DNA of 64,000 nucleotides from NCBI GenBank assembly GCA_963839645.1, contig CAWIVZ010000002.1:248001-312000 (forward strand), given 5' to 3'. Both the position numbers and the translations under genes were made by a program. The notes below the pieces were generated by a model, which was not told the origin of the DNA, made no database searches, and worked only from the letters and a program-made list of their open reading frames with translations. The stretch comes from PALSA-911 sp963839645. GTDB taxonomy: Bacteria > Pseudomonadota > Alphaproteobacteria > Acetobacterales > Acetobacteraceae. Each line of letters begins with the position of its first letter. The stretch's first letter is position 1. Positions 1 through 10,900 of this stretch are shown piece after piece.

Positions 1-1776
1 ATACACATTGCCGTCCGACGACATGTACTCCACCCGCAATTCGCCGGCGAAGTCGGGCATCCGGACGCGCAGCTTGATCGGCGCGTCGGTGGTCAGCCGG
101 GTCTTGCCGTCGGCGGTGCGAAGCTCCAGGCGCGCGCCCACGTCGCCGAAGCGCGGCAAGGCCGGGCGCAGCACATCGAGCGCACGGCAGTAATCCGCCG
201 AGCGGGGGAAAGGCTGGACCTGGTTCTCGGCGTAGACGCCGGGAGCCGCTTGCGCGAGCACGCTGGCCAACGCCGCCCTGGGCGCGCCGTCGGCGATGAC
301 GCCGGTCAGGTCCAGGCGGACACCGGTATCGGAGACGTTGCCGTCCAGCATGGCGCAGGGAATGGCCGCGAGGCCGGCGGCCAGCGCCGTGCGGTCCAGC
401 CGCGCCGCCGGCTTCTCTGCTGCCGGCGGCGCGGCGGGGGCTGGCGTGGCAGGAACCGGGGCGACAGGTGCGGGCACGACAGGCTCGGGGACAGCGGGCG
501 CAGGGACAGCAGGCGCAGGGACAGCAGGGGGCGGAACAACCGGCACCGGCGCGGGCGGGCTTGCCTGCGGAGCCGGCACTGGGCTGGGCGGCGGGCTCGG
601 AGGCGGCGACGTCACGGCGGGTGGCGTTATCGGCGCGGGTTTCACTGGCGCGGGTTTCACTGGCGCGGAAGGCGGCGCGCTGACGATGTTGGCGGAAGGA
701 ACGGCCGGCGGCTGCGGCGAGGAACCCACCAGGAACCAGGCCAGTCCGCCGCCGACCAACAGCACGCCGGCCGCGATGCCGCCGACCAGGGGCAGGCTGG
801 ACTTGCTCGCCGCCGGCGCGGACACCATTGCCGCCGGGGGCGAAACCGGCCGCTGCGGCATGGCCGGGGGCGCTTCCGCAACGGGCGGCCGTCCCGGCGC
901 CGCTACGATGGTTGTCTGCACGATCGTCGCATCGCTGTCGGCCGCGGCGTCGTCGGCGACAGCCGGCGCCGCCGCCGCATGCAACGCCTTGGCGAAGGCG
1001 GCGGCCGACGGGAACCGCTGATCCGGGCGCTTCGCCATCGCCCGCTGCACCACGGCATCGAAGGCAACCGGCGCCGTCACCGCGATCTCGGAAGGCTTCG
1101 GCGGCGTCGTGTTCAGCGCCTTCTGCATGATGGAGCTCATGCTGCCCTCGAACGGACGTTCGCCGGTCAGCAGCTGATACAGCACCACGCCGGCGGAATA
1201 GAGGTCGGTGCGGGGATCGACGACCTGGCCGGTGAACTGCTCGGGCGACATATAGGCCGGCGTGCCCATGATGGTGCCGACCTGGGTCAGTCCGCTGCTC
1301 TCGATCCGCGCGATGCCGAAATCGGCGATCTTGAGCCGGCCCCGCTTGGTCAGCATGAGGTTGGCCGGCTTGATGTCCCGGTGCACCACGCCGCGTTCAT
1401 GGCTGAAGCCGAGGCCGGCGAGCAGCTCGTCCATCAACCGGATGATCTCGGGGATCGGAAACCGCTCCTTGCGGTCCAGCACGGCCTTCAGCGACTCGCC
1501 GTCGACATATTCCATGACGATGTAGGCGATGTCGTCAGTCTCGCCGTAATCGAACACACCGACGATGTTGGGATGGGTCAGCCTGCCGGCCGCCTGCGCC
1601 TCGCGGCGAAACCGGGTGATTTCTTCCTGCGCGTCGGTGTCGTGGGCGTCGGGCAGCTTGACGGTCTTGATCGCCACCTGGCGTTCGATCACCGGGTCCC
1701 ACGCCTCGTAGACCGTTCCCGCCGCGCCACGCCCGAGCGTTCTCCGGATCTCGTACTTGCCGAGATAGCCTTCCAT
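1..1776 (-). CDS. Transmembrane serine/threonine protein kinase (PknB-like), C-terminus beyond window
   Basis: The reading frame opens at ATG 1776 and is still open at base 1 (592 codons seen). Residues 1-270 are a Hanks-type kinase: glycine loop near 15-20 (GRGAAG), VAIK lysine 37, alpha-C Glu59, HRD at 132-134 followed by IKPAN, DFG at 152-154, and an activation segment with GTPAYMSPEQ. About 55 Ala/Pro/Ser-rich residues lead to one membrane span near 327-349. A long Pro-Ala linker follows, then an extracytoplasmic domain from about residue 455. Its last visible part (VEYMSSDGNVY) resembles the end of DUF4384-type modules; that match is tentative. The likely role is a membrane kinase reading an external or periplasmic signal. 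It starts 47 bases after the CHAT lipoprotein stop on the same strand, so it is probably the last gene of the TPS-CHAT operon. No frameshift is seen. Confidence 0.93.
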   Translation of the reverse strand, partial: MEGYLGKYEIRRTLGRGAAGTVYEAWDPVIERQVAIKTVKLPDAHDTDAQEEITRFRREAQAAGRLTHPNIVGVFDYGETDDIAYIVMEYVDGESLKAVLDRKERFPIPEIIRLMDELLAGLGFSHERGVVHRDIKPANLMLTKRGRLKIADFGIARIESSGLTQVGTIMGTPAYMSPEQFTGQVVDPRTDLYSAGVVLYQLLTGERPFEGSMSSIMQKALNTTPPKPSEIAVTAPVAFDAVVQRAMAKRPDQRFPSAAAFAKALHAAAAPAVADDAAADSDATIVQTTIVAAPGRPPVAEAPPAMPQRPVSPPAAMVSAPAASKSSLPLVGGIAAGVLLVGGGLAWFLVGSSPQPPAVPSANIVSAPPSAPVKPAPVKPAPITPPAVTSPPPSPPPSPVPAPQASPPAPVPVVPPPAVPAPAVPAPAVPEPVVPAPVAPVPATPAPAAPPAAEKPAARLDRTALAAGLAAIPCAMLDGNVSDTGVRLDLTGVIADGAPRAALASVLAQAAPGVYAENQVQPFPRSADYCRALDVLRPALPRFGDVGARLELRTADGKTRLTTDAPIKLRVRMPDFAGELRVEYMSSDGNVY

Positions 1777-1823
1777 TCAACTCACCTGATCTGACACCGG
1801 TAGGCGCTTATAGACCGGCAATC

Positions 1824-4800
1824 CTATAAACCGGCAACCCGGTGTCCCGGATCGCGCCGGCCGCCCTGGGCCGACACCGCTCCGGCCGGATTGCTCTCGC
1901 CGATCAGGGCCAGGGGCGCCCAGTAATAGGGGTGCGCCAGCAGGGCAAGATCGCCCTTGGCCTGGCCCAGCAGCCCGCGCTGCGCCTCGCTGAGGGCGGC
2001 GGCCAGACCGCCGCCGGGGTTCTGGCGGTAGTTCTTCAGCGTACTCACCACCAGGATGCGGGTGATCTGGTCGTTCACCGGCCAATGCGTGACCAGCAGG
2101 GAACGGGCACCGGCATAGAAGAAGCTGCGCGCCAGGCCCGACAGGCTCTCGCCGGCCGCGCCGCCGTTCGGCCCGCCGGTGTTGCAGGCCGACAGGATCA
2201 CCGCGTCGGCGTCGAGCTGCAGCTGCGCGACCGAGGAGGCCGCCAGCAGCGCGTTCGATGCGTTCGGGGCATCAGGCAGTCCGGATGCGACGATCGCCGG
2301 CTCGTCCTCGCACGCCAGGTCGGTGGGCAGCAGAGCGTGCGTGGCGAAATGCAGCACCTGATAATCCCGCAGGTTCGCCTGGCGCACCGACGCCACGGTA
2401 AAGCCCGGCCCGAGCAGTTCGTCATCGGCGGCGGCGCCCATCACGGTCCGGGCCTGGGCCAGTTCCTCTCGCGCGCCCGGCAGCAGCGGCAGGCCGGCGA
2501 GCAGCCGGGCGGAGTCGGCACAGGCGCCGGACGGGAAGCTGGCCTGGGCCTGCTTCAGGCTCACGGGGCGGAAATCGCCGAACCCGAACCACGGCTTGCG
2601 GGCACGCGAGCCGCCGGCGATTTTCCGCAGTGCGACGAAATTGGCCGCCGCCGGCACATGGGTCACGGTCATCCGCCGGATCAGCCAGGGCGCATCGGCC
2701 AGCGCGCCCGGATCGGCCGGGCCGGTCAGCAGGGCGGCGAAGGGGTATGAGAGCAGTGGGCCGGATGGCACCACGGTCAGGCTGGTCGCGCCGTCCAGTT
2801 CCCTGCCCACCCCGCCGAGCACGGCATCGTAGAGCGCCAGCGCGTCCTTCGTGTCGAACGGCGGCGGCAGGTTGCCGGTGGTCGGCTCGATGCTGGCGCG
2901 CAGGCGTGCCACCAGTTCCGCCATGTGCTTTGTGCCGCCCTCGATCGGCGCCACCGTCAGCTTGCCGTCCCGCAGCAGGAACACCCAGCCTGTGGTGTCA
3001 CCCAGCACGGCGGCGGCGAACGCCTCGCCCGGGCGAAGCAGGTCCAGCACCTCCTTCGCGCTGACGACCTGCTGGACCAGCTGGCCGTAGTTCGGCGAGG
3101 CCACCTGCAACGCGGTCTCCGCGTCGGCCTCGGTCGCCAGCGCCTCGGTGATCTTCTTGTCCAGCGCCGCCGCGGCTTCCCGGTTGGGCTCCACCCCCGA
3201 GCGCCGAGCCTGGTCAAGGGTATCGTGCTGGCGGTACAGCTCGGCGAGCGCGCGGGAGGCGTTTTCCCGCCGGCGGATCGCCTCGCCGACGCGGGGATCT
3301 TTCGCGCCTTCCGCCAGGCGCGCGGTGGCGCGGGCGATCTGCTGGCTGGTGATGCCGCTCTGGCCGAGCTGCGCGGCCTCGAACATCTCGGCCAACAACG
3401 TCTGGCGATGCGCCTCATCCTGCCTCGCCATCGCGGCATAGGCGGCAAGGCAGGGGGCGATGAGACTGGTCGAGGTGCCGGCCTTCAGGCTTTGCAGGGT
3501 CTTCTGGGCGGCGCGGCAGCTCTCCACGGCATCCGCCGGCCGGTCGCTGCGCATCAGCACGGCGGCGCGCAGCAGCTCGGTGTCCGCGCCTGGCCGCGCG
3601 CCGGGAATGAACTGGTTGAACGCGGCGGCCGAACGCGACAGCGCGCTCAGCGCGGCGGCGTCGTTGCCCTCCGCGCGCGAGATCTCCGCCGAGGTCCGCA
3701 GCAGACGCGCCGTGACGACGGGCTGGGACCAGCCGCGGGCGCGCGCCAGCTGCGCGGCGCTCTCCGACTCCGCCTGGCTGTCGGCGAGCCGTCCCTCCCA
3801 GCGGTAGATGTTGGCCCGATTGCGGCGCATCTCGATCACGCCCATCAGAGCCCCCTCGGCGATCGGATCGGTCAGCAGGTCCTGGTCGGCGAGCTTTTCG
3901 GCAAGCGCCCCGGCCGCACCGCCGGCGGGCTGGGTCACCTTCGTCGCCAGCAGCTTGGGCGGCAGCAGGCGGGAATACTCCGCCTCCGCCTGGTTGCAAT
4001 AGGCCAGCGCCTCGGTCAGCTTGTTCTGATTGATCAGGTTCAGGGCCCGATAATGCGCCAGCCGCGCCTTGGCCGCCTTGTCGTTGATGTCCGGCGAATT
4101 GACCAGCGGCTCCGCCTTGGCGAACAGCGCGTCCGCCTCCGGGTAGCGGCCCTGGTTGGAGAGCTGGATCGCCTCATGCATCAATGGCGACGCGGTGTTC
4201 GGATTGTTCGCCCCAAGCACCTTCTGCTGCAACGCATAGGCGGCGCGATAGGCCTTCTCGGCCGCGATATAGTTCTGCGTGCGGTTGGCGATCGTGCCCG
4301 CCGCCATCAATTGCTCGTACTGGCCGATATCGTTGGAACTGAATGTCTGCGCGGCCAGGCGTTCGGCCACCAGGGCCGGGTTGGAGGCGATGCTCGCCGC
4401 CGCCTCTGGGGCGACGCGTCCCGAGAGGATGCCGATGGAGCGCTCGATCGCCGGCAGTTCCGGCTGCAACCCGTCGGCGAAATAGGTCCGGCCGCCGACC
4501 GTGGCCACCAGCGCGACCTGCGGCCAGCCGCCGATCTTGCGGGTGCAGTCCAGCACCAGGGCCGGCTCGCCGCCGAGCACGCTGGATGCGCGCGGCGGCG
4601 CGCAGTTGAATTTGTGATTGATGCCGGAACGCCAGGCGCTGGCGGTGGCAAGGTCGGCGAGCACGCCGGGCTCGCCCGAACTGACATGGGCGCTGGGTTG
4701 CGCCCAGTCACCGCAGAAGATGTAGGCCTCGCCGTTGCCCCGGGTCTGCTGTTCGCAGGATTTTCCGGCGGTATCCTTGCCGAGCGCGATTCCGGCGCCG

Positions 4801-4934
4801 GTCTTGCGCGACGCCCGGCCCGCCACATAGGCGCTGTCCGGCGGCACCGCGCAGGCGCCGAGCAGCAGGGTTGCCAGCAACAACGACAATAGGACCGGGA
4901 ACCAGTTCCGCGGCGGCGACGGAAGCGAGGCCAT
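1824..4934 (-). CDS. TPR-CHAT lipoprotein (caspase-like protease, CHAT domain)
   Basis: 1036 residues. The N-terminus is a lipoprotein signal peptide with a lipobox LLGAC (Cys28), so the protein should be exported and lipidated. Residues about 200-560 are helical, with TPR-like repeats (AEKAYRAAYALQQKVLG and similar). The C-terminal 350 residues are a CHAT domain: a His in HFATHA (His866) and a Cys in ILSACNTGG (Cys917), the expected dyad of this caspase-fold family, followed by GLARSFFYAGARSLLVTHWPV. Start ATG 4934 lies 2 bases after the tpsA stop, implying translational coupling. CHAT proteases are usually cytoplasmic effectors, so a secreted lipoprotein form coupled to an exported adhesin is notable. 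Targets are unknown; processing of the TpsA product is a guess. The frame is intact. Confidence 0.93.
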   Translation of the reverse strand: MASLPSPPRNWFPVLLSLLLATLLLGACAVPPDSAYVAGRASRKTGAGIALGKDTAGKSCEQQTRGNGEAYIFCGDWAQPSAHVSSGEPGVLADLATASAWRSGINHKFNCAPPRASSVLGGEPALVLDCTRKIGGWPQVALVATVGGRTYFADGLQPELPAIERSIGILSGRVAPEAAASIASNPALVAERLAAQTFSSNDIGQYEQLMAAGTIANRTQNYIAAEKAYRAAYALQQKVLGANNPNTASPLMHEAIQLSNQGRYPEADALFAKAEPLVNSPDINDKAAKARLAHYRALNLINQNKLTEALAYCNQAEAEYSRLLPPKLLATKVTQPAGGAAGALAEKLADQDLLTDPIAEGALMGVIEMRRNRANIYRWEGRLADSQAESESAAQLARARGWSQPVVTARLLRTSAEISRAEGNDAAALSALSRSAAAFNQFIPGARPGADTELLRAAVLMRSDRPADAVESCRAAQKTLQSLKAGTSTSLIAPCLAAYAAMARQDEAHRQTLLAEMFEAAQLGQSGITSQQIARATARLAEGAKDPRVGEAIRRRENASRALAELYRQHDTLDQARRSGVEPNREAAAALDKKITEALATEADAETALQVASPNYGQLVQQVVSAKEVLDLLRPGEAFAAAVLGDTTGWVFLLRDGKLTVAPIEGGTKHMAELVARLRASIEPTTGNLPPPFDTKDALALYDAVLGGVGRELDGATSLTVVPSGPLLSYPFAALLTGPADPGALADAPWLIRRMTVTHVPAAANFVALRKIAGGSRARKPWFGFGDFRPVSLKQAQASFPSGACADSARLLAGLPLLPGAREELAQARTVMGAAADDELLGPGFTVASVRQANLRDYQVLHFATHALLPTDLACEDEPAIVASGLPDAPNASNALLAASSVAQLQLDADAVILSACNTGGPNGGAAGESLSGLARSFFYAGARSLLVTHWPVNDQITRILVVSTLKNYRQNPGGGLAAALSEAQRGLLGQAKGDLALLAHPYYWAPLALIGESNPAGAVSAQGGRRDPGHRVAGL

Positions 4935-4936
4935 GA

Positions 4937-7900
4937 TCAGAAGTCCCGATCCGCGATGTCGGGGAGAATATCGTCAACGTTCTCCTCCTGATCGGACGTG
5001 CTGTCCCAGCCGGTGTCCGTCAGCGGGAAAATCGTAAAGGAGGCGTCCCGCGTGCCAGCCGCCGACGACAAGGACGACGAATAGAACTGCATCATGGCCA
5101 GGTCGGTCAGCAGGAACACCGCCGGCGGCCGGATGAAGAGGTTGCTGGGGGGGAGGATCGGGGTCGGAGTGGCAATCGGGGTCGGAATGGTAACCGAAAC
5201 AGGTGTGCTTGGCACCGCGGGTGTAACCGTTGGGCCGGGAGTGAGGGGGGTGACCGGCGGAACCGGGATGACAATGGAGCAGGTCGACGCCGCGATCACA
5301 CAGCCGTTCATTTGATAGTTGCTGCTGATACCGGGGGTGATGAACGACGCCGCAGCCGCGGCCTGGCCGGTCTGGCGGTTGACCGAACCGGCGAGACGCG
5401 CGTTGCCGGCGCCGCCATAGGCGACTTCCAGCCCTTGAACGGCGATCCCCCCCGCCGCCGAGCCGGAACCAAGCACCAGATACAGGTTGCTGCTGAGAGC
5501 CTGGAGCTGGTTGAAATTCGCCGTGACGCCCGCCCCTCCGGCAAGTGAGCCAACCCGGATCGTGCCGGCGGTGCCGCCGCCATTGACCAAAGTCGTGCCG
5601 GTTTGTGCCAGCGTGGCGGCGCTCAGGAACAGTCCCGGACCGCTGCCGTCGGGAATTTGCCCGGGGCTCAAGGTGCCGCCGGGAACCGATGTGGCCCCGG
5701 TCAGCACCGAACCGCCATTCAAGGCGATCGCGGGTGCCGTCACGCGGATGGTCGGCGCGCTGATGGATGCCCCGGTCTCATTGAAGGACGTCCCCGCACT
5801 TGCGTCGATCGTGCCACCCGAGAGGCCACCCGAAACGCCGATGTCTGTCCCAGCCGTCAGGTCCACCGTCCCGCCGCTCAGGCTGCCCGGAATGTCGATC
5901 GTCGAGCCCGAGGCCAGCGTCGCCGAGCCCGAGCCGGCGACGCCGCCCGCCACCACGATGCCGCCGCCGCTCAGCGACACCGACGGCGCCGCCACGCTGC
6001 CGCCAGCCGCCACCGTCAGACCGAAGCCGCCGCGTATCCAGCGCAACCGAGACGCCCCGTCCGTCACCGCCCCGGTCACCCTCAGCGCCTGGCCGTCCTT
6101 CAGGGTGAAGCCCGTCGCCGTCGCGAACGATCCAAGATCGGCAATGTGGTTGCCGCCGGTGAACGACGCCGTGCCGCCGCTGCCGCTCAGCAGCGTCGGC
6201 CGTCAGACTGCCCGTCTCGCTGATCGCCCCGCCAGCCGTCAGGTCCACCGTCCCGCCGCTCAGGCTGCCGGGAATGTCGATCGTCGAGCCCGAGGCCAGC
6301 GTCGCCGAGCCCGAGCCGGCGACGCCGCCCGCCACCACGATGCCGCCGCCGCTCAGCGACACCGACGGCGCCGCCACGCTGCCGCCAGCCGCCACCGTCA
6401 GACCAAAGCCGCCGGTATCCAACGCAACCGAGAGCGCCGTCCGTCACCGCCCCGGTCACCCTCAGCGCCTGGCCGTCCTTCAGGGTGAAGCCCGTCGCCG
6501 TCGCGAACGATCCAAGATCGGCAATGTGGTTGCCGCCGGTGAACGACGCCGTGCCGCCGCTGCCGCTCAGCAGCGTGGCCGTCAAACTGCCCGTCTCCTG
6601 ATCGCCCCGCCGGCCGCAGGTCCACCGTCCCGCCGCTCAGGCTGCCGGGAATGTCGATCGTCGAGCCCGAGGCCAGCGTCGCCGAGCCCGAGCCGGCGAC
6701 GCCGCCCGCCACCACGATGCCGCCGCCGCTCAGCGACACCGACGGCGCCACCACGCTGCCGCCAGCCGCCACCGTCAGACCGAAGCCGCCGGTATCCAGC
6801 GTGGCGAAAGCCCCGTCCGTCACCGCCCCGGTCACCCTCAGCGCCTGGCCGTCCTTCAGGGTGAAGCCCGTCGCCGTCGCGAACGATCCAAGATCGGCAA
6901 TGTGGTTGCCGCCGGTGAACGACGCCGTGCCGCCGCTGCCGCTCAGCAGCGTGGCCGTCAAACTGCCCGTCTCGCTGATCGCCCCGCCGGCCGTCAGGTC
7001 CACCGTCCCGCCGCTCAGGCTGCCGGGAATGTCGATCGTCGAGCCCGAGGCCAGCGTCGCCGAGCCCGAGCCGGCGACGCCGCCCGCCACCACGATGCCG
7101 CCGCCGCTCAGCGACACCGACGGCGCCACCACGCTGCCGCCAGCCGCCACCGTCAGACCGAAGCCGCCGGTATCCAGCGTGACCGAAAGCCCCGTCCGTC
7201 ACCGCCCCGGTCACCCTCAGCGCCTGGCCGTCCTTCAGGGTGAAGCCCGTCGCCGTCGCGAACGATCCAAGATCGGCAATGTGGTTGCCGCCGGTGAACG
7301 ACGCCGTGCCGCCGCTGCCGCTCAGCGCGTGGCCGTCAAACTGCCCGTCTCGCTGATCGCCCCGCCGGCCGTCAGGTCCACCGTCCCGCCGCTCAGGCTG
7401 CCGGGAATGTCGATCGTCGAGCCCGAGGCCAGCGTCGCCGAGCCCGAGCCGGCGACGCCGCCCGCCACCACGATGCCGCCGCCGCTCAGCGACACCGACG
7501 GCGCCGCCACGCTGCCGCCAGCCGCCACCGTCAGACCGAAGCCGCCGGTATCCAGCGTGGCGAAAGCCCCGTCCGTCACCGCCCCGGTCACCCTCAGCGC
7601 CTGGCCGTCCTTCAGGGTGAAGCCCGTCGCCGTCGCGAACGATCCAAGATCGGCAATGTGGTTGCCGCCGGTGAACGACGCCGTGCCGCCGCTGCCGCTC
7701 AGCGCGTGGCGCTCAGACTGCCCGTCTCGCTGATCGCCCCGCCGGCCGTCAGGTCCACCGTCCCGCCGCTCAGGCTGCCGGGAATGTCGATCGTCGAGCC
7801 CGAGGCCAGCGTCGCCGAGCCCGAGCCGGCGACGCCGCCCGCCACCACGATGCCGCCGCCGCTCAGCGACACCGACGGCGCCACCACGCTGCCGCCAGCC

Positions 7901-10900
7901 GCCACCGTCAGACCGAAGCCGCCGGTATCCAGCGCAACCGAGAGCGCCGTCCGTCACCGCCCCGGTCACCCTCAGCGCCTGGCCGTCCTTCAGGGTGAAG
8001 CCCGTCGCCGTCGCGAACGATCCAAGATCGGCAATGTGGTTGCCGCCGGTGAACGACGCCGTGCCGCCGCTGCCGCTCAGCAGCGTGGCCGTCAAACTGC
8101 CCGTCTCGCTGATCGCCCCGCCGGCCGTCAGGTCCACCGTCCCGCCGCTCAGGCTGCCGGGAATGTCGATCGTCGAGCCCGAGGCCAGCGTCGCCGAGCC
8201 CGAGCCGGCGACGCCGCCCGCCACCACGATGCCGCCGCCGCTCAGCGACACCGACGGCGCCACCACGCTGCCGCCAGCCGCCACCGTCAGACCGAAGCCG
8301 CCGGTATCCAGCGCAACCGAGAGCGCCGTCCGTCACCGCCCCGGTCACCCTCAGCGCCTGGCCGTCCTTCAGGGTGAAGCCCGTCGCCGTCGCGAACGAT
8401 CCAAGATCGGCAATGTGGTTGCCGCCGGTGAACGACGCCGTGCCGCCGCTGCCGCTCAGCGCGTGGCCTCAAACTGCCCGTCTCGCTGATCGCCCCGCCG
8501 GCCGTCAGGTCCACCGTCCCGCCGCTCAGGCTGCCGGGAATGTCGATCGTCGAGCCCGAGGCCAGCGTCGCCGAGCCCGAGCCGGCGACGCCGCCCGCCA
8601 CCACGATGCCGCCGCCGCTCAGCGACACCGACGGCGCCACCACGCTGCCGCCAGCCGCCACCGTCAGACCGAAGCCGCCGGTATCCAACGCAACCGAGAC
8701 GCCGTCCGTCACCGCCCCGGTCACCCTCAGCGCCTGGCCGTCCTTCAGGGTGAAGCCCGTCGCCGTCGCGAACGATCCAAGATCGGCAATGTGGTTGCCG
8801 CCGGTGAACGACGCCGTGCCGCCGCTGCCGCTCAGCAGCGTGGCCGTCAAACTGCCCGTCTCGCTGATCGCCCCGCCAGCCGTCAGGTCCACCGTCCCGC
8901 CGCTCAGGCTGCCGGGAATGTCGATCGTCGAGCCCGAGGCCAGCGTCGCCGAGCCCGAGCCGGCGACGCCGCCCGCCACCACGATGCCGCCGCCGCTCAG
9001 CGACACCGACGGCGCCACCACGCTGCCGCCAGCCGCCACCGTCAGACCGAAGCCGCCGGTATCCAACGCAACCGAGGCGCCGTCCGTCACCGCCCCGGTC
9101 ACCCTCAGCGCCTGGCCGTCCTTCAGGGTGAAGCCCGTCGCCGTCGCGAACGATCCAAGATCGGCAATGTGGTTGCCGCCGGTGAACGACGCCGTGCCGC
9201 CGCTGCCGCTCAGCGTCGTCGCGCTCAGACTGCCCGTCTCCTGATCGCCCCGCCGGCCGTCAGGTCCACCGTCCCGCCGCTCAGGCTGCCGGGAATGTCG
9301 ATCGTCGAGCCCGAGGCCAGCGTCGCCGAGCCCGAGCCGGCGACGCCGCCCGCCACCACGATGCCGCCGCCGCTCAGCGACACCGACGGCGCCACCACGC
9401 TGCCGCCAGCCGCCACCGTCAGACCGAAGCCGCCGGTATCCAGCGTGACGAAAGCCCCGTCCGTCACCGCCCCGGTCACCCTCAGCGCCTGGCCGTCCTT
9501 CAGGGTGAAGCCCGTCGCCGTCGCGAACGATCCAAGATCGGCAATGTGGTTGCCGCCGGTGAACGACGCCGTGCCGCCGCTGCCGCTCAGCGGCGTCGGC
9601 CGTCAAACTGCCCGTCTCGCTGATCGCCCCGCCGGCCGTCAGGTCCACCGTCCCGCCGCTCAGGCTGCCGGGAATGTCGATCGTCGAGCCCGAGGCCAGC
9701 GTCGCCGAGCCCGAGCCGGCGACGCCGCCCGCCACCACGATGCCGCCGCCGCTCAGCGACACCGACGGCGCCACCACGCTGCCGCCAGCCGCCACCGTCA
9801 GACCGAAGCCGCCGGTATCCAGCGCAACCGAGAGCGCCGTCCGTCACCGCCCCGGTCACCCTCAGCGCCTGGCCGTCCTTCAGGGTGAAGCCCGTCGCCG
9901 TCGCGAACGATCCAAGATCGGCAATGTGGTTGCCGCCGGTGAACGACGCCGTGCCGCCGCTGCCGCTCAGCAGCGTGGCCGTCAAACTGCCCGTCTCGCT
10001 GATCGCCCCGCCAGCCGTCAGGTCCACCGTCCCGCCGCTCAGGCTGCCGGGAATGTCGATCGTCGAGCCCGAGGCCAGCGTCGCCGAGCCCGAGCCGGCG
10101 ACGCCGCCCGCCACCACGATGCCGCCGCCGCTCAGCGACACCGACGGCGCCGCCACGCTGCCGCCAGCCGCCACCGTCAGACCGAAGCCGCCGGTATCCA
10201 GCGCAACCGAGAGCGCCGTCCGTCACCGCCCCGGTCACCCTCAGCGCCTGGCCGTCCTTCAGGGTGAAGCCCGTCGCCGTCGCGAACGATCCAAGATCGG
10301 CAATGTGGTTGCCGCCGGTGAACGACGCCGTGCCGCCGCTGCCGCTCAGCAGCGTCGCGCGTCAAACTGCCCGTCTCCGTGATCGCCCCGCCGGCCGTCA
10401 GGTCCACCGTCCCGCCGCTCAGGCTGCCGGGAATGTCGATCGTCGAGCCCGAGGCCAGCGTCGCCGAGCCCGAGCCGGCGACGCCGCCCGCCACCACGAT
10501 GCCGCCGCCGCTCAGCGACACCGACGGCGCCACCACGCTGCCGCCAGCCGCCACCGTCAGACCGAAGCCGCCGGTATCCAGCGCAACCGAGGCGCCGTCC
10601 GTCACCGCCCCGGTCACCCTCAGCGCCTGGCCGTCCTTCAGGGTGAAGCCCGTCGCCGTCGCGAACGATCCAAGATCGGCAATGTGGTTGCCGGTGGCGA
10701 TAAAACTCGACGCCCCGACTACATTGTCGCTGCTGGTCAGCGTATGCGCGAAGATCGCGCCCAGAGGCGATTGCTGTACCCCGCCGCCGGACGCGCTGAT
10801 GTCGAGCGTGCCCGCCGGCGTCCTTGCCGATCCGATGACGCTGTCGGTCAGGCTGACACCGTTCTTGCCACCTTGCAGCGTGATGTTGGCGGCCTGGATC

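Noticed and set aside
250..1794. Long plus-strand ORF of 514 codons opposite the kinase gene
   Set aside because: Arg/Gly/His-rich shadow of a GC-rich coding strand; the minus frame has complete kinase motifs.
2925..4892. 655-codon plus-strand ORF
   Set aside because: Opposite the CHAT gene; composition typical of antisense frames, no family features.
8374..9888. Plus-strand ORFs of up to 504 codons across the repeat array
   Set aside because: They are the antisense of the 378-bp repeats; they stay open only because the repeat has few stops in that frame.
5851..10692. CRISPR array or satellite DNA
   Set aside because: The unit is 378 bp, coding, without spacers; it encodes a beta-helix segment in frame with the exoprotein.
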